From NCBI GenBank assembly GCA_044350805.1, contig JBILGU010000014.1:10694-74693 (forward strand): DNA of 64,000 nucleotides, given 5' to 3'. Below are positions 61,812 through 64,000 of this stretch, piece by piece (positions within the stretch are counted from its first letter, which is position 1; the number at the start of each line of letters is the position of its first letter). Source of the stretch: UBA6136 sp044350805 (GTDB taxonomy: Bacteria > Pseudomonadota > Gammaproteobacteria > Methylococcales > Methylococcaceae). The notes below the pieces were generated by a model, which worked only from the letters and a program-made list of their open reading frames with translations, was not told the DNA's origin and searched no databases. Made by a program: the position numbers and the translations under genes.

Positions 61812-61862
61812 TGGTCGGGGTGAGAGGATTCGAACCTCCTACCACCTGCACCCCATACAGTT
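61812..61862 (-). other. tRNA-Pro(GGG) 3' fragment, putative attachment site
   Basis: On the minus strand the sequence runs from the anticodon arm to an encoded CCA end. The anticodon loop is ATGGGGT (anticodon GGG), the T arm is ggagg-ttcgaat-cctct, the 3' acceptor strand is caccccg, followed by discriminator A and CCA. The 5' half (acceptor 5' strand and D arm) is not found in the following bases. It is thus a cut gene of the kind left by integration into a tRNA. The break lies at or before 61863. Confidence 0.8.
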
Positions 61863-61885
61863 TTTTAGTGATTTTGGGAGGTCCA

Positions 61886-61915
61886 AGGACGTCCTGTATC
61901 ATCTCGTAAGATGAT
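61886..61915. repeat. Palindromes near the island end
   Basis: aggacgtcct (61886-61895) is a perfect ten-base palindrome. atcatct-cgta-agatgat (61898-61915) is a seven-pair hairpin. They lie between the tRNA fragment and the integrase and may be binding sites for integrase or a small regulator, or the start of a promoter (ttataa follows). Confidence 0.4.
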
Positions 61916-61985
61916 GTTATAAAAGGAAAAATATCAATTGCCTTGTCTTGAGGCGTCCTTTAATATCCACCTGTAGCGCAGAAAA

Positions 61986-62009
61986 AAGTTATCCCGAAAG
62001 TTATCCCGA
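61986..62009 (+). repeat. Tandem 12-base direct repeat before the integrase
   Basis: aagttatcccga occurs twice in a row (61986-61997 and 61998-62009), 29-52 bases before the integrase start. Such short direct repeats are typical of integrase arm-type sites, but this is not shown. Confidence 0.5.
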
Positions 62010-62037
62010 AATCAGCCCGGGATTCTGGACGGTGGAT

Positions 62038-63372
62038 ATGGCCATCAACAAACTGACAGACGCAACATTCAGAAAGACAAAGCCATCGGCATCAGAGCAA
62101 CTCCTTTCTGATGGGGGAGGACTCTATATGCGAGTTCGTCCAGCGGAGGAGGGGGGAGCCATTTCTTTTCGATTGGTTTACCGAATTGGGGGAAAGCAAA
62201 GATGGCTGACGCTTGGCGGATATCCGGTCATGTCTTTGGCGGAAGCCAGAAGAAAGCGTGACGAGTACAAAAGCCTCATCAAGTCTGGGGTTGACCCATC
62301 ACTTGAGCGGCAGATCGAGATTCGGAGGAATCGGCAAGCCCAACTGGATGAAAAGGCAAGGCTGGAGCGAGAAGCCTCCCGCGCTACCGTTAAGATCTTG
62401 TTTGAGCGTTGGACGGCTTTGGAGTTGGCGAAAAGAAAGGAATCAAGTCGCAAGGAGTTGATTCGGGCATTTGAAAAAGATGTGATCCCGCTTTTGGGCC
62501 ACCTTTTTGCAGATGAGGTCACCAAGGCTCATGTCATGCTCGTTCTGGATGCCATTCTGACTCGAGGAGCCAACAGGCTTGCGAACAGAACCCTTTCTGA
62601 AATGCGACAGATGTTTGGGTTTGCCTATACCCGCGACATTATTCAGACAGATCCCACCCACCGAATCAAGAAAATCGATGTCGGTGGAAAGGAAACGGAA
62701 CGTGATCGGGTGCTCAGCGAAGTAGAGATCACTGAACTTTCGCTGAAGATCACCTCCGCCAACCTGCATCTCCCCACGGAGTGTGCAATTTGGATCATGC
62801 TTTCAACTGGATGCCGTGTTGGTGATCTGATGAAGGCGACTTGGAGCGAAATTGATCTCTCAGGTCGCGTATGGACTTTCAGTCCAGAAAAGGACAAGAC
62901 GCATATCAAACGGATCCACAAGATTTATCTTTCGGACTTCACTTTAGGTTGGTTAGAGATCTTGAAGAAAGAGTCGGGAGAGACCCAATGGCTCTACCCC
63001 GATAAAACCAACACGAAGGCGGTCTGCAAAAAATCGATTACACGGCAGATCGGAGATCGGCAACGAGCGGTGGCGTTCAAGAATCGAACACAGGAATTGA
63101 ATGGATTGTCTCTTTCTGGCGGTCACTGGACCCCGCACGATCTAAGAAGAACAGCGACCACTCTAATGGTGGATTTAGGTGTTTCTCCTGATGTGGCTCA
63201 TCGGTGCACTTACCACATTGAGCCAGATCGCATTAAACGGATTTACAACAGGTCCCAGCAGCGGGATGAGCAGCTAGATGCTTGGAAGAGACTGGGTGAA
63301 AGGCTGGGTATTCTGACTGGGCATTTAGGGTCAAATGTTCGTACTCTGCCGGTCGTCAAACGAAAGGTTTGA
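62038..63372 (+). CDS. Tyrosine-type integrase with DUF4102 N-terminal domain
   Basis: A 444-residue P4-like recombinase. The N-terminal DUF4102 arm-binding domain starts AINKLTDATFRKTKPSASEQ and includes LSDGGGLYMRVRP and RWLTLGGYPVMSLAEAR. The catalytic part has Arg in LSTGCRVGDLMKATW, HDLRRTATTLM and, at the end, CTYHIEPDRIKRIYNRS with the nucleophile Tyr. The ATG at 62038 is chosen over the frame start at 61948, since residues before it are the translated repeats. It probably integrates at tRNA-Pro, next to the fragment at 61812-61862. Confidence 0.92.
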   Translation: MAINKLTDATFRKTKPSASEQLLSDGGGLYMRVRPAEEGGAISFRLVYRIGGKQRWLTLGGYPVMSLAEARRKRDEYKSLIKSGVDPSLERQIEIRRNRQAQLDEKARLEREASRATVKILFERWTALELAKRKESSRKELIRAFEKDVIPLLGHLFADEVTKAHVMLVLDAILTRGANRLANRTLSEMRQMFGFAYTRDIIQTDPTHRIKKIDVGGKETERDRVLSEVEITELSLKITSANLHLPTECAIWIMLSTGCRVGDLMKATWSEIDLSGRVWTFSPEKDKTHIKRIHKIYLSDFTLGWLEILKKESGETQWLYPDKTNTKAVCKKSITRQIGDRQRAVAFKNRTQELNGLSLSGGHWTPHDLRRTATTLMVDLGVSPDVAHRCTYHIEPDRIKRIYNRSQQRDEQLDAWKRLGERLGILTGHLGSNVRTLPVVKRKV

Positions 63373-63776
63373 TGCGGCGTAAATGAGGGGGGAATATGGA
63401 TCTTCTCCTCGGTTGCGATCAGTTCGGTTACACACAAAAGAAATTCATAAGCGATCTGAATCGCCGCCTCAGAGCGGTCAAGCGGAATTTCTGAGTCCGG
63501 ATTGCGCACCGAGCATGTTCTGGTTGAGTCGATTGAACCCCTTTATCTCATCGGTGAATAGGGGATGACGCCAGCGTCTTCAATAAACTTCTGCAGATCG
63601 TCTCTCTTCATGCCACTTTGAACCGAAAGGTTACGCGCCGTCATACCGGTCGAACAATCCAAGGGTTTTTAGACTCTCTCGCGACCCAGCAATATCAGGG
63701 CCTCCAGAGTCTTATATATTAATGGGATGGACGCTCCCCACCCCAACGGCTTTTTTGTGGATTCATCGCCGCGATC
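63373..63776. other. 404-base gap with no firm gene; possible remnants
   Basis: The gap holds only short frames. On the minus strand (around 63624 down to 63550) a short open stretch reads like the tail of a protein (MKRDDLQKFIEDAGVIPYSP). A second minus-strand stretch from 63509 (SEIPLDRSEAAIQIAYEFLL) looks protein-like but has no strong start and runs antisense into the integrase. These may be decayed ORF ends. I see no RNA gene or clear promoter. Confidence 0.4.
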
Positions 63777-64000
63777 TCAGTAACTTACTTGGAAGCCTAG
63801 TTGAACCCCACGCCCGGGTTCTGGTGCAAAATTCTTCAGGTAGGAGGTTGAATTGCGGATGTCCTGATCAAGTAGGTTGTTTCCTTTGAGGTAGAACAGC
63901 AACTTACTGTCCGCATAGGTTTTTGCCTCATAAGTGACCCCAACGTTCATCAGAACCCATCCGGGGGTTTCGGTTTCGTTTTCTCCCGCGTACCCTTGCC
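63777..64000 (-). CDS. TonB-dependent outer membrane receptor, C-terminal end (partial)
   Basis: The last 73 residues of a minus-strand gene that enters from the right edge. They read QGYAGENETETPGWVLMN, then the barrel strands VGVTYEAKTYA and LLFYLKGNNLLDQDIRN, then STSYLKNFAPEPGRGVQLGF and a terminal Tyr, with TGA at 63777-63779. The segment N-LL-x-x-x-IRN-S/T-SYLK-x-AP-PGR and the terminal aromatic residue are typical of TonB-dependent receptors, especially those resembling zinc/metal receptors such as ZnuD. The substrate is not shown. Plug domain and most of the barrel are outside the window. Confidence 0.82.
   Translation of the reverse strand, partial: QGYAGENETETPGWVLMNVGVTYEAKTYADSKLLFYLKGNNLLDQDIRNSTSYLKNFAPEPGRGVQLGFQVSY

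Larger units (their letters stand above)
61812..64000. mobile_element. Left end of an integrated genomic island (right end outside window)
   Basis: The island is bounded on the left by the tRNA-Pro fragment. It holds the integrase (62038-63372), a gap with gene remnants, and the end of a TonB-dependent receptor. GC content is visibly lower here. The orientation predicts an intact tRNA-Pro gene, on the minus strand, at the far right end. Confidence 0.65.

Noticed and set aside
61812..61862. A complete tRNA gene
   Set aside because: The acceptor 5' strand and D arm are not found beside the fragment, so it is only the 3' part.
63383..63568. 61-codon plus-strand frame after the integrase
   Set aside because: No start signal, no domain and no convincing composition.
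1..64000. CRISPR arrays, insertion sequences, prophage genes
   Set aside because: No regularly spaced repeats, transposase or phage structural genes were seen; the only mobile gene is the integrase at the right end.

Overview
The window reads as chromosomal core sequence from a Gram-negative gammaproteobacterium, moderately GC-rich and densely packed with genes. The evidence is the LPS genes (kdsB, gmhB, plsC-type acyltransferase), exbBD, lptM-lysA-dapF-DUF484-xerC, the hrcA-grpE-dnaK-dnaJ-dapB heat-shock block, the hfq-hflX-hflK-hflC-hisZ-purA block, ftsH-glmM, and a sodium-pump type oxaloacetate decarboxylase (oadGAB). I cannot name a genus. A sulfur-oxidising or Chromatiales-like lineage is only a guess.

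Layout. 1-3333: the end of rlmL and acyP on the plus strand, converging on exbB-exbD-ycaR-kdsB on the minus strand. 3499-8586: a plus-strand run lptM-lysA-dapF-DUF484-xerC and a DUF2333 gene, closed by a two-way terminator. 8645-11658: rsgA, an M48 membrane protease, orn and a small zinc-ribbon membrane protein. 11916-13903: a three-gene bufferin/HvfA-type cluster (secreted Cys-rich precursor, DUF692 multinuclear iron oxygenase, DUF2063 partner), predicted to make a metal-binding modified peptide. 14044-16525: glnL/glnG (ntrBC) behind a probable NtrC site. 16726-20415: glycogen phosphorylase, trmL and a potassium-channel-like protein. 20491-25887 (minus): adk-leuC-leuD-leuB-asd. LeuC carries a long histone-H1-like tail. 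26002-32384: a HAD-IIA protein, glk, glyQS, gmhB and an acyltransferase. 32385-32869 is a 485-base gap holding what looks like a small RNA gene with its own promoter and terminator, plus a second GGA-rich structured segment. 32870-37248: oadGAB and a glycosyltransferase. 37245-45853 (minus): an ABC ATPase and permease, mtaB, dapB, dnaJ, dnaK, grpE and hrcA, with a CIRCE operator and a sigma-32-type promoter. 46018-58921 (plus): nadK, recN, ftsH, glmM, hfq, hflX, hflK, hflC, hisZ, purA and a YccF-domain gene. 58974-60584 (minus): a Pit phosphate transporter.

The last 3.4 kb differs. A DUF4239-type membrane protein gene is split by one in-frame amber codon (60798-61595). Next come a terminator and the 3' part of a proline tRNA gene (anticodon GGG, minus strand), then a tyrosine recombinase of the DUF4102/P4 type. 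At the very edge is the C-terminus of a TonB-dependent receptor. The tRNA fragment with its native terminator and the integrase marks the left end of an integrated island that runs off the window to the right. The predicted cargo visible so far is metal or nutrient uptake.

The most interesting items are the bufferin-type cluster, the LeuC tail, the candidate small RNA locus before oadG, the single-amber DUF4239 gene and the island boundary at tRNA-Pro.
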